Part shown: positions 24,201 to 38,800 of the stretch, in pieces
Numbering within the stretch: the stretch's first letter is position 1
How the letters are laid out: each line of letters starts with the position of its first letter
Source: Panopea generosa
Lineage: Eukaryota; Mollusca; Bivalvia; Adapedonta; Hiatellidae
DNA length: 64,000 nt
Reading direction: 5' to 3'
Assembly (NCBI GenBank): GCA_029582155.1
Contig: CM055899.1
Location: 69,213,719-69,277,718 of the forward strand
Notes under the pieces: generated by a model
The model's database searches: none
What the model was told of the DNA's origin: nothing
Seen by the model: only the letters and a program-made list of their open reading frames with translations
Made by a program: the position numbers and the translations under genes

Positions 24201-26831
24201 GTGTATTAAAAATAAAACAGGTATTATATAGGATAATTGGGTTTGAGATTGGTCGTTTTTAATTTTTCTTTCGAAATATTGGGACCAGACTTGGATCGTT
24301 GTTTAGGAAAGCACCATTATATATGTCTATATAACTGAATCTATAAAATGCCCGAGCCTATGGTTTCCAATTTATCTATGGAAGTAAAGCCTTATTTTTT
24401 AATTGAAAAAAATAAATTTAAGTTGCAGTCAATATGTCAAAAAATATTGATTGATTGATTGCATGAATAATTAGCGTCATTTTTATGCAATCGAGGGTTA
24501 ACAGGCGCTTAGTTAACCTAACCACTGTTTACTGGGATTGTTTAAAGGTTAACCAGCAGAATCTATCTCCGCAATCAACTGATAACTTTACAACTTGAAT
24601 CAGCGATGAGACACGAATGATAATGAGACACAATGTCGTATATCAATCAACTAAAGATTTATTTTAAAAAGAAAAACAAATAGAAAAAAACAAACTTAAT
24701 TTGCATTGTATTTCTTCTATAAATCATTTTCTGGCTATAAACTACGATTGATTAAAATCAATGAAGGAGGGATATTTATCAATGATGTTTTAGAACTCTT
24801 TTATTGGTTTTTAAAACGTTTCAACCAAATGTTAATATAAAAATGAACAACTACAATTTTCAATTCAAACCGAAGGCGAAAACTATTTCAAATATGCTTT
24901 TTACGTGAGTTATAGTAACGTTTGTGTCTCCTCTTTATATATATCAGTCATATCTCTAATGTACGTTTACATTTACTTCGGTTCTTCATTAAGTAGAAAT
25001 GACATTCTTTTAATTAAGAACACATTCATAAAACTAGACACATTTTATGTCATTAATACTGTTTGAGAGGATTCTGTAGCAAAGTCAGGCGAAGTTACGA
25101 TTACTGAAAAATTAATGAAGTGTCAGGAAAATAAATTGTATTTAGTATGCATGATAATAATACTATTGGTCGCTCTAATAATTGCATTGGAGACAAACGT
25201 CCCTAAATGTTAACTCAATTAATGAGGACTGATTATTGATACACAAGTCAATCGATTGCAAACACATGAATGGCTTCATTGATTACATACTGGATAAAAT
25301 TAATGACAAAATCCTTTCAAAGCAACAAACTGTTAATTGAAACGCCGGAACATCTTTCGGACATATCAATATATAACGAGACAAGGCACACGCACTTCAT
25401 CATCTCGACAAAGGTGTTTGCTTATTTGTAAATAAAATAATTGCGCTCACGTTTGCAACGATAAATTTAAATGAAACTTGAACATATAAGGGCGAGAAAC
25501 TGTGGCAGCGAGCAAAACGGCATTCGTTGCCTGTTGAATCCGTTGTTAATAACAAGTTACAGTAGTTATCAAACGTATTGACAATGAAGTCTATTAAAAT
25601 TGCACTTCAAATTAACAGCAAAGACTGAGCATTTATTTGTATGTTCAAATTAATAATTTTGTTATGCTTTTAGCATACTGTGTGCGATATCGCTCAAATC
25701 GCTCAAATTGTTTAATTTCCATACATATTGACGTCACTTAATTCCAATCTGCAGTAGTTGACTCGCAAAAGAGCATTCTTTTTGATTATAATCGAATATT
25801 ATTTAACTTATACATTATAATAAAATTATAATAGACTTTTTATGATTATATAGCGTAATAATATTATAATATGATACTACTATAAGTTAATTTAATACTG
25901 TTACAATTATATGATAAAATACTTTCATATTATCATAATCGAATATTTATTGCATTCGTCTGTAAAACTAGTAGACAATATTTATGGTAACAGTTGTTAG
26001 TTTATATTTGGTTACACGAGCATGCATGTTCTGCAATGATGATAACACAATATGTGAATAAACATTTATAGATAATGAACATTAACACATCACTAGGAAG
26101 AGAAGTTGGTGCCATTCTAACTGGAGTCGTACACACTATTTGGCCGCCTGACAAATTGACTCAGTGATATAGTTATAACTGATTTTCTTGGCGTCTTTGG
26201 GTTCACTCAGTATTAATAGAAAACTGAAAACCACATACGTCGATGCAAGGGGTGGCGTGAGGGAAGTTGCATATTTCAAACATTCACATGAGCAAATCCA
26301 GGCATTTTATTTAGTTTTTGCTTTCAATGATTATTTTATCAGAATTTTATTTGTGAAAGTAATGAAACGGTTTATTTGTAATACAAAACAATGGTTCATA
26401 AAGTATATTACGCTTTTTGTCTACATCATGGAAAACTCTGGTAGAGCCAATACCGTCCTGTAAGTAAATATTGTAACCAACAACACTTTTGATAAAACAC
26501 AATAGCAAGTGCAATACATACACAGATATGACGTGACAACACCTGTCGCTATTTTGGAACATTCGTAGAAAATGACACAAAAGGGGGCTTCAAAATGTGA
26601 CCAATGGGCCGCAAGAGCAGCACGAACATACTTAATATAATGAATACTCATAAGTACATTAATACGAAGTGAACACACGCGTTATCGCCTTGGAATGATT
26701 AGTGATAAAAGAATCCATGAGCTTAAACCTTGTTTGCACATGCACCCAACCTCACAAGTTAAATTCGCATATGGCTAGATACACATACACGTGCACAGCA
26801 TTATTATCATAAAACCATGGAGCAAGACGAG

Positions 26832-26875
<44 letters not shown>

Positions 26876-29800
26876 AGAAAAGATGTGCGTGAACACTACA
26901 AATGTGTATATACAAGCATTATATACATAGTAAGCAATATGTACAAATACGCACGCAGAGAGAAAGGATGTGTGTAAACACTACAAATGTATATATACAA
27001 GCAGTATCTAAATAGAAAGCAATATATACAAATACGCACGCAGAGAGAAAAGATATGTGTACACTACAAATGCGTGTATACCAGCACTGTATACATAGAA
27101 AGCAATGTGTACAAATACGCACGCAAACAAAAAAGATGTGCGTGAACACTACAAATGTGTTTATACCAGCATTATATACGTAAAAAATGTACAAATGCGC
27201 ACGCAGAGAGAAGAAATGAACATATGCACAGGAAGTAAAATTCAAAATACAAATATCATGAACAAAATGGAAACATCCAATTTATTTCATTGAGGATATT
27301 TGAAGGTTTAAAGAACATAATATAAGATATCTACTTGAGTTGTCATGTGTACCAGTTGTATTGGCTATAGTAGAAGTCTTTGTCAGGAACTGATCCTTTA
27401 GGTGGACATTAATTATAAAGACAATGACTTCTATTGCTTTAACATTTTTGTGCGACGAAAACGAGGGCTCAGAATCTAACAACACAGCTTTGGCTCTGAC
27501 ACAACTCTTGCGAAGTCTTCTGTGGACATACCTGTATGGTTGGCATTGCAATTGTTGGGAAAAGCAATCAAAATCTCAAATTATAAACTGTGATTAAACT
27601 GTGTACTCGTTTGTATTGATATGAACGAATATAAGATAGATTAACATTTCGAAATTGAATCACACGACTCTAGCTCATACGTGCAAGTCCATATCGGATT
27701 GACTTTACTCGTATTTTTCTCTACATACACTACTTCGTGTAGTTCGCTGACATTAGATGCTAAAATATGTATAGAAAATCGGACGTTTCATTTTAGTCAG
27801 TGTACTTAAACAACATAATATATATATAAATACAAATAAGTGACGCAGAAAGTATAAACTTGTTCAAAAGAAAATGTATAAATAAGCACATTGACAGAAA
27901 TATGTATATATACGTAGACCGCAAACTAAACATACGGAGGAAGCATTCGATATAGAAGCCTGTCGGTTTTCTGTTTTTCTTGCATGAGCTGTTGCGTTCG
28001 TTGATCAACAAGGTCCTCCAAATTATTCGCATATTTCTCTAACCGCTGTAGAACGATATCCATTATGTTTGTAGTTCTGTAATATAAGAAACAAGAAACT
28101 ATATTTCCATCAGCAGGCTCCATAAATAGGCAGAGCGTACAAAGGGCACCGTAACAAAGGGCACCGTAAAGCCGGGGATACAAGAAGTTACTGTATATAT
28201 ATAATGTCAATAGGTATATGTTCGATATACTCGTTTGTCATGTTATATGTTAGTGACACCATTAAGCTTATGTCTGTCAACAAGAAACAGGAAAGCCGAA
28301 TGTGCAGTTACAACACCATACTAGGTAACACATTGATATACAAAATATGAGTGCATACAAAGGCCAAAATATGACATCGATTTGTGCATACCCACTTTCA
28401 CCTGATCGTAGCATTTAATTCAATTATGATATAACAGAACGGTTTGTAATTAGAGCAAATTAATGTATAATCACTGTATTCGGATTGGAAAATGCTTCAC
28501 ATATCAATATAAATAGGCCTAAAACATTGCTTTGGATAAATATATGTACTATTGACTCTTATCAACGTAAATATACGCAGATAAGAATTAAGGGGCTAAA
28601 ATTTATAGGGGCCCTGTAAGGGGACTTAAAATTTTACATAGGGATACTATGGGAAAACAGAATTCTATTTTTCTTTCATCTATTCTAAAACCACAAGGCC
28701 AGTTAAACTGAAACTTCACATGCATGTTTCTGTTGCATAGAAGACTATACAGATGATTTTTTTTCGATCTGAAATTCAAGATGGCCGACGTTACTAAAAA
28801 TAGCCCAAAACTTACAAAATCTTCTTCTTATGAATGGCCCAGCATATTTTCAAAATGATTATGTAATAATGATGACCAACTTTAGTTTTGTTAGATTTGT
28901 TCAACTCGTGTCCCTAGGGTTAAAAATGACCCCGCCCCGATATTTCTATTGCATAGGAGAATTTCAAAAAGTGCTATGGCCACTATGAGTCAGTAGAGCG
29001 TCCTCAGGCCCTCTTGGGCCTCTTGTTTAATAATTTATAACCAAATTATTTTTTTAATTGTGTAAATAGCCTTCATTTTTCAGCAGCTAGTTGCGCTATA
29101 CTGCTGTGCTCTTGTTTTGTTAAGTATGATATTATTCTGGTATATAATACAACATATATGTACGTGATAAACAGCATGAACACTACTACTAACATATACT
29201 GCATACTTCACAAACTGTTTGTATCTTTAAAACAGAAGCAAGTTTTATTGACATGTGTTATAGTAACATGCATATAGGGACCTATAGATTTCTCTCAATC
29301 TAGGTTTATATGTTATTGGTATTTGTAGTAAATTAAAGAAAGTTAAAGGGAACATAATGAGTATTTATCAAAATGTTAAAATTGGCTATAAATTTATAAA
29401 TCAAGAAGTATGATAGATACTGATTGTGTCACATTTACGTAAATATTATAGGTAAAGTTGTTTTTTTTTTCAAAACCATGATTTTATGGAGGGGGAGGGG
29501 AACTACTTTACAAACATTTTATGATATTTTTTCTAGATCAGAAAAAATATAAATATATATAAATGTTTACTTTAAGCTTGAACGATTTCCATTTTAAGAT
29601 GCAATTTGTTATAGATACTTTATAAAATATGATTTGTTTACATTTAGCTTCGAGAAAAATCTTTGATGAAATCAACACTGTTCGTGATTTGCAATTGATT
29701 ATGTTGACAAAAACGTCAAAGCACTTTCCGTTTATGATGTCATGAAGCAGTAGGTAGTGTACACGAAATTTAGTTTTTGCTGATCTTTTTATCTATTTTT

Positions 29801-32800
29801 AGCTAAATATTCGATGCATTACTTATATGTGTATATTGTGCTATGAAATACAAAAAACTAATTTCTGCATATTTAATCACTTACATGCCCGGAATATTTT
29901 TCTTTATGTATGACTTTATAACATTTGCGGTCGGTCGATCCTCTTCACAATCGCTCCAGCACAGCTGCATCAGTTTCACTACAGATGGCGCTACGTCAAC
30001 CATGTCTAAGTATATTTCAGGTCTGCATGGCGTCCTCTCTCTGTTTCGTACACGTCCAATAATATCTACAAGATAAAATGTATTCATTTAGAGACTGTTT
30101 ATTTATTTTTGTATCAATAATGTTATTAATAAGGACTGTTATTGCACAATATGTAAGTCAATTATTTCTTACATTGTTTTGGTAAGCTGTACAGTCAATG
30201 TACTGCTTGTACAAATCCTCTCCTCTAACATCTATACGTATTTGATTTATAGCAGCAAATAGGTATGTGTATGCATAACATGGTTTTACTCAGAGAAAAG
30301 AGGACTCGAGCATAGATATTGCACCTAGATGTTTATTAATCAATTATGTCTAATAATATACTCCAAATATAACATATCAAATGTAAAACGCAAAAATTTA
30401 TTCATTGTTCAAAAATTAATAGCAAAGCAAAACGTAATAACGGTTTGTCGAACTCTGGTTGACCGTCCGCCCGTTTGGTAAAGTTAAGTTACGAAGGGAG
30501 GCAATGTTTGTTTTTTTTTACCTTTAGCGGTCATGTGTGCTTTTCCAGCAAACGGTCCCATCCTGTAGAAGATCTCGTGTACAATTATACTAAAACTGTA
30601 TATGTCTCCCTCCTTCGTCCCGTTTGGTTTAAACATCGTATCCACAAGCAGTTCAGGTGCCGTCCATAGAAGACCTGATAATTAGTAAATAATAAGACTT
30701 TGAATAGTTAAATAAATTTTTAAGTTTCCAGTGGTAATTTTATTTCGTTAATTCAGCTCTTATGATATTATGCAATGAAGCATTCTGTGCATCTAAATAA
30801 AGTAAAAGCAAAATTGTCCTGAGTGGCATTGCCACTCACGTGAAAATGTATATGTTATATGTCAGATTAAATTTTATGGTATATGTTAAATTTTATTACA
30901 TGTTTAATGTATTTAAATCATCTCATAAAACGATATCAATCCACAAGCACTAACATTGTAAGAAAGGTGAGTTAGCTATGTTTCGGCTTTCATAAAAAAA
31001 CATTTGTATTTTTCATTATATTTCACAACTATATTTGGTAAGATATTAAACTGGGTTATGAGAATGAGAGTGTATGAATGCTTCATAACTTAACAATTAA
31101 ACAATACTATTTGTAGCGATTTGCTCGAAACGAAATGTTTAGTTATTTGTGTTCTCTTCAATATTTTGATACATAGCATTGAACCGAAATAATGGGAAAA
31201 AGACATTTTTTTTAACTATATTTACTTCAAATTGCCAATATGGCTATAATGACACACGTTTGACTTGCCTGACTGTCCATCTATCGCATAGGAAATAAAC
31301 GTTCAGTAAGAAAAAAATAAGATGCTTACTTTTATACTTTTGGTTTTCCTCAATGTTTTCGACTTCTACATTGTCTAAAAATGTACCAATTCCATAATCC
31401 GTTATCTTTAAAACCCATCGATTGTCGACCAAACAATTCATACTTTTTAATCGTCCATGTGAACCAAGTTTGGATTGATGAATGAAATGAATTCCCTTTA
31501 GAATAAATAAACAAACTGGAAATTAACAAAATGAATAGCTTTCTTATGATTTGGATCAATTATCATTCTAATGCAAATGCAAAACCTTGAATTGCTCCAC
31601 GACATATTTGATATAAAACATATTTGGTCAATATTTGTGGCCGAATCAAAATAAACCAATACTTTTAAGGATATGTCAATAACATATGATATTGTTATTA
31701 CCAATCCGGTCGTTAAATTGTCCTTTAAATTGTTTTATATGAAAGAAAGCAATTAATAAAATTTGTAATATTTATTTTATATAAACGTATATAAGTAAAT
31801 CTCAATTTTTTTCTGAGTGTTTATTGTTAAATATGACAATTTGCAAAACGGTTCGAAAGATGAAACTCTTTGCTGTCAGTAGAAACGTGTAATAGAGTTA
31901 ATATGGAATATTATGTATTACTTCCGCTAACTGAACATAACACAGGTTGTAAAGTGATTCACAGTTTAAAATCCAACGATATTTTTCTGAATCATCAGCC
32001 GACCCCGATTAGTTCAGTCTATTAAGCGTCTGACTATCGATCCAGGGGTCGTGAGTTCGAATCCCTGCCGGGCAACAATTTCCGTGATGATTAATATAAA
32101 TATTATGTTTCATTATCATTCGTCTCTCACCAGTGATTCAAGTGGGGAAGTTATTAGTTACGTGCGGAGATCTTGTGTGTTCGAGAACTAGTTGTTAAAG
32201 TTGGATATTAACGTATACAGGTGAACACTACTCAACCTTCATGGTCGGGTTTGATCCGATTAGTTAAGTCATTATCATTCATCTCTCACCGCTGATTCAA
32301 GTGAGACAATTATCAGTTACTTATGGAGATGGGTTGTGCTCGAGTACTGGTTAACTTTCCAGGATCCCAGGAAACAGTGGTTAGGTTAACTAACGATGGC
32401 ATTAAAATGACGCTAAATATTCAATCAATCAATCATTTTCTGAATCATGTCGAATTTAGCAATGGTGTATTTGCGTTTTGCGTGAGTGATATTAAAGGTC
32501 ACCTACGTATATAAGATCCATCATCAAAGACTGTTTGAATGTTGTGTCAAGTGTGATGTCGTCATTTTCCAAAATATCCTGAAAATAAATTGTTTTATGA
32601 TTTTGTAATGACCACTAAGCATGAATTAAGGATATTTTTTGTGATAGTCGACGCGCTACCTCATGTTTTACTGAGATGTGTGTTTTTGTTCTATAAAAAA
32701 TATAAATTATGACTTGTTATTAATAAAATAGAAGGTAAAAATAAATTGAGTGGTAAATCATAATATACTACAAGATAATCAAGAATTTTTATACCCATAT

Positions 32801-35800
32801 TTTGTCATTTAAATACATTAATAAAGAAAACATATGCGCCTGCAGCAGATAGAAGCTCGTTTTATATTCTGTATTCATTTTTTAATATTAAAGTATGCAA
32901 CTTATTAATTATAAAGGCTGGTAGGAAAGCTGTAAAGGTTAGGTTTAGAATATCTACAGGCAAAATATAATTGTATCTAGGTGTTTATACTTGCCTCTGT
33001 CTGCATCAATGTTTATATTAGTTATAGCGCCGTAATTGCCTATAATTGGAGCTAGTTGTTTATACTTGTCTGTGTCTGCATCGATATTCATACTGGATAT
33101 AGCGCCTTAATGGTCTATAATTGGAATGAGGTGTTTATACTTGCCTGTGTCTGTATCAATGTCCATATTGGTTAAAGCGCCGTAATTGTCTATAAATGGA
33201 TCTAGGTATTTCTACTTGCCTGTGTTTGCATCAATGTTCATATTAGTAATAGCGCCGCAATTGTCTATAATTGGATCTAGGAGTTATAGTTGGCTGTGTT
33301 TGCATCAATGTTCATCTTAGTAATAGCAACGTAATTGTTTATCTAGGTGTTTATACTTGCATGTATCTGCATCAATGTTCATACTGGATATAGCGCCGTA
33401 ATTGTCTATAATTGGATATACGTGTTTATATTTGCTTCTGTCTGCATCAATGTTCATATTATTAATAGTGCCGTAATTGTCTATAGCTGGATCTAGGTGT
33501 TTATACCTTCCTCTGTTTGCGTCAATGTTCATATTGGTAATAGCACCTTTATTGTCTATATATTGATCTAGGTGTTTATACTTACTTGTGTTTGCATCAA
33601 TGCTCATATTGGTAATAGCGCCGTAATTGTCTATAATTCGATCTTGGTGTTTATACTTGCATGTGTTTGTATCAATGTTCATATTGGTAATAGCGCCGTA
33701 ATTGTCTATAATTGGATCTCGGTGTTTATACTTGACTGAATATATATCTTTATTTAAGTCTCATCTATGTACAAACATATAAATAAAACATACAGTAACA
33801 CATACAACGTACATAGCCATTCAATATTAGAATTACAAGAGACTATCGCTATAATATTGACATAAAATATATACAACTATCACAGATTATTCATGCATTA
33901 TTTTTGAAAAAGATGTATACTATAAAGTATTATACACTAAGAATTGAGACACCGGCGCTAATCTTGGCTCGAGACCTAAAAGATTATTAAATAACTTTTG
34001 TTAAATCGTAAAAGGAAAAATAAATGCAAATGCATCGCTATATAGTCAAAAGCTTTTTAAAAAATATTTTAAAAGATCAGTTATCACCCCAGATCAGATC
34101 TGGAATGACCTGATTAGCACCGATTTCTCAACATAATATAAAATTTATTTGTTTTACATTTAAGATATAATACATTATTTATATAAAATATTTCTACGTT
34201 TTTGTAGTATTGTAAAACAGGTTTTGGCACATATTCTTATCATATCTTTATTGGAAAAGAGAAACTTCATTTTATTACAGTCATCAAAATTATTAAAGTT
34301 TGCATCTATGCTTACTGCTTTAAGCATCAGATCTGTCCTAATATCTTTATAAGAGGCACATTTTAAAATAACATGACACTCATCTTCTATAGCATCATTA
34401 CAGAAAGGACATAACCGGTCATTCTCATTAATACCCTCATATCGACCAGTTTCTAGTTTTAATGGCGCAACACCACATCTGAATTTTGCAAACGCTGATC
34501 TATGCTTCATTGGTAGCACAATTTTACAGTAATTTTCTACTTCATAATCATTTTTAAAAAGCCTATAAGTTCTTAATTTGTTACGTCCATTACCACGTAT
34601 ACTAGTTGTTTGATTTACACTTGCTTTCCACTCCGTAATATATATAGACATCATCTTTTCAAATACAGTATCAACAAATTTAATTTTGTTAATGTTTGAG
34701 TATGTATGAATATGAAGCTGTAAACTATCAAATTGGTTTATAACTGTGAAAACCCAATTTTTACAAGAGTTATTAGCTTTATTTCGTGCCCAAATAAATA
34801 TTCTTTTATTTAATCTTGTATCAATTGTATAGATGTTGCGTACCCAATGTCTGGCTAAACATTTCCATTGTTTGACTATTGGAGGGACCCAACCCATATC
34901 GCCTGAAATGGCTGCAGTAGGTGTATATTTGCCAGTTCCCAGAAAAAATCGCATCGCCCTATTTTGTATTGAATTTATGCACGAATAAGATTTAACGCCC
35001 CATATTGTAGCTCCATACGATATAACAGACCAAACAAGTGAATTAAACAACTTTGTAAATACTTTATGGGGCATTCCACCTAAGCTTTTATACCTGGCAA
35101 TAAGTAAACCTAGAGCACGACCAGCGCTTTGAGCCACTATTTTTGCAGTTACATTAAAATCTAGATGCTCTGTCAATGTTAATCCAAGATATACATATTT
35201 ATCAGTATAAGTTAGAACATTGTCACCGCAAGTAAATACAATATCTGATTTAGCAATTGACAATGGTCTGAAATGTACGATGCTACTCTTAGTAAAGTTA
35301 ATTGTCATACTGTTAATACTACACCAGCTATTTAACTCATTAAGCATATGCTGCAGGTTTTCTTCATTTTCAGCAAGAAGTACAATATCATCAGCATACA
35401 TTATAATGCTAACATTTTCATTATCAATACAGATACCTTTACCAAGGGATTTTATACGTAATGCTAGGTCATTTATAAACAAATTGAATAATACGGGTGA
35501 CAATGAACAGCCTTGTCTTAAACCAGAATTCACTGGAAACCAGTTGGTATAAAAATTATTTACCCTCACACAGGAGGAAACAGATGCATATAAAGATTTG
35601 ACAGCTACAAGCATTTTACTAGAAACACCAATACACACTGCAATCTTTCCCAAAGCTTGTCTCTATTGATGTAATCGTAAGCTTTTTTAAAATCAATGAA
35701 AGCACAGAATGTAGAGCGTTTAAGCTTTTTCCTAGTATCTATAATATTTGTTAGAGATGAAAGTTGGTCTATTGTGCTACGTTTTTTCCGAAAACCATTC

Positions 35801-38800
35801 TGCTCGTCAACAATTTTATTATTATTTTCCGACCAAATATATAGACGATTATTCAATATAGAACTATACAATTTATACATGGATGATGATAATGATATAT
35901 ATGATGATAATGACTGTGTCTGCCTCAATGTTCATATTTGTAATAGCACCGTAATAGTCTATAATTGGATCTCGGTGTTTATACTTGCCTGTGTTTGTAT
36001 CAATGTTCATATTGGTAATAGCGCCGTAATTGTCTATAATTGGATCTCGGTGTTTATACTTGACTGTGTCTGCCTCAATGTTCATATTTGTAATAGCACC
36101 GTAATAGTCTATAATTGGATCTCGGTGTTTATACTTGCCTGTGTTTGTATCAATGTTCATATTGGATATAGCGCCGTAATTGTCTTTTATTGGATCTCGG
36201 TGTTTATACTTGCCTGTATCTGTATCAATGTTCATATTGGTAATAGCGCCGTAATTGTCTATAATCGCACATAAGTGTTTCAAATATGTCTTTAATGACA
36301 TCAACGTTTTTCATAAGTATCTATGATTGCATGTTGGTGTATTAACTTTTTGTATTTTAGGTATGTCTGCAATTGTATGCAGGTGATTTTATTTAATCGT
36401 ATTATTTCTTTTCATATTTTTTATTTGTAATTGTATATACATATTTAGTAATTATACTCACCTGTAAGCTCCCTTTAGGACAATATATGAAGATAACACA
36501 TGGTGACGGGGTATCAAAACAGGCTCCAATAAAGGGGTTAATTTTGTCATTTACCATTTCCCGCATCTGTAAAAGCAAACATGTTTAACATGAAAGCTGA
36601 GAACTGCCTACAACGTGTATCAGTCAGCTGCTTTTCGTTATCTTCCGATTATAAACTGATATGCGTCCTGCATTGTTATTGTCTTAAAATGATGACTTTA
36701 ATGATTTAAAGTTGTAAAACAGCAAAAAGTTATGTTTTTGGTGTATATCATTCTTATGTAGAACCTGTATCTAAAATACGCCCCCTTTTTAAAGAGAATT
36801 ATGTGTTCATTTTGAATCAAGATATAAGTAATATGACTATGTTGATTAAACATGTGTTTTTGTCTATCAAATTGTCACTATTGTTTTATTAAGCACAACG
36901 TTTGTGGAGGTAAAACTGCTCTTTTTACCCAAGTAGCTTACTTTAAACAAATATTTTCACATCTGTTTCGATGTGATGATATGCAGGCACTAACTGTATT
37001 TATTTAGTTATATTTGTTTATCTAAAATGCATTTTTAAGTTCGTGACATATTGTGTGACACAAACTTTTTTCAATTCTTTTTGTCTAAATTTAAAAACGA
37101 CAGGACGATGATTTTTGTACAGCGTTATATGTGTACAGTGTAATCTTTGTACAGTGTAATCATTGTACAGTGTAATCTAATAAGAGTGTAATTATTTTAA
37201 CTACGACAAATGCATTGTGGCTATTTTGTTAATTATCTAAACTAACTTGCTTGAAATCAAGTGATATAATTATTACTGGTCGTTTAAAACCGAACAATAT
37301 CTTATATGAATAATTACTTTGCATAAGGTCCATTATTTAATTTTATTTTTTGTGAAAAGACGGTGGTTCTACTCAGTCTGAAATCTTCCTCCATAAATAA
37401 CACTGGATATGACATATAATAAGAAATGTGTTGAAAATGGCGTTAAATCCCATTAAAAAAAATTGTCACTGAAAAAAGCTATACTAGTTTAATCCTTAGA
37501 AGCTAACATTTAGCTAGTGCTATAAGGACTGTAATACAACATACCGTCTTAAGTTGTATTAGATCATCCCTAGTTAAGCTTTGATTCTGCTTTTTGATGG
37601 TTCTTACACAAATCATTTGGCCATTCAAAATACCAACAGTAGTGAATAAAGCTTTTGTGTTACCTGTGAACATAGAAATTGCATCAATTAACAGCACACA
37701 AGTAATAAAAGAAATATATTTTTATCACAACAGAAACTTTATTTAATATTTACAATTCTGCGGTTGTCGAAATAAAAGAAGGTAAATCAAGAATTCCGCG
37801 GAATGATATATCTCGCCGTGTCCGCTTTGACCGTTAATATAAACATGGGAGGAAAGAGAAAAAAATACAATGACAAAAATGGCCGCATGTATCTGTAAAG
37901 CTAAAAAATCATTGTTTTAATCCAGTGGTAACAGAGAAATTACATAACAACTTCTATAATATATTAAAGAGTGGTTATTTACAATAGTTATTTGATTTGA
38001 TGAATTTCGTAACAGCCACGATTTGCAAAAATATGACACAAGAATTTGCATTATATTCATGCAAGTGTTATCTCTAACTTGGTTAATGTAATAGGTTTAA
38101 TGACTAAGAAATATTGTAGGAAGTATTGTGTGAAGTTTCCATCAAATACATTAAGTGATATTTGAAATATGAACATGGTAGTTGCACAAAAAACTTTAAC
38201 AAGTATTTCTAAGTATAACATATTTAAAAAAAAAACTTTAACCAGTATTTCTAAGTAAAACATATTTAAAAAAAAAAATATAGATAACACAATAACAAAA
38301 AAAAAAAAAAATAAATAAATAAAAAAATGAAAATAATAGGAATAAGAAAAAAATTAAATAATTTAAAAAAAAGTACTCAGCATCTACATTATATTATGTA
38401 ATGCAGGATGTGCTTTGTAACTATGATCCAAGTATGAATGTCCTTTCAGTATTACTTATTGAGAAATAGAGTAAAAATGAAAATTTATCGTTTTAGGTAA
38501 ATGCAAAATTCATCTTCAAACAATGTCAATGGACCATGAAATGAAGGTCACACTCAGCATCTGCAGTATATAATGTGATGCAGGGTGTTAGTTGTAACTA
38601 TGATACAAGTATGAGTTTTCTAGCACTTGTACTTGTTGAGAAATAGTGTTAAAATGAAAACCTATCATTGGAGTTAAATATAAATGTTTGACGCCGCCGC
38701 CGTCGACGGAAAAGCAACACTTAATCCCGCTTTCTCTCCTTCGTCGCGGCGAAACAATGAACGTAGTTTGAAATCTTCTAATATAATATGTTGAGTAGTG

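Noticed and set aside
26188..26463. 91-codon plus-strand frame
   Set aside because: No recognisable domain, inside a cyclase intron and without splice or promoter context.
27282..27551. 89-codon minus-strand frame in a cyclase intron
   Set aside because: It is on the gene's strand, but phases of the flanking cyclase exons already match without it and no family is recognised.
29006..29021. Intrinsic transcription terminator
   Set aside because: A hairpin plus T-run has this look, but it lies in an animal intron inside a probable dispersed repeat.
31996..32080. Functional tRNA gene
   Set aside because: The head continues into a SINE with target-site duplication; it is a tRNA-derived promoter region.
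33317..33682. 121-codon minus-strand frame
   Set aside because: Made of the 75-bp minisatellite; the same holds for 35873-36304 and 35696-36274.
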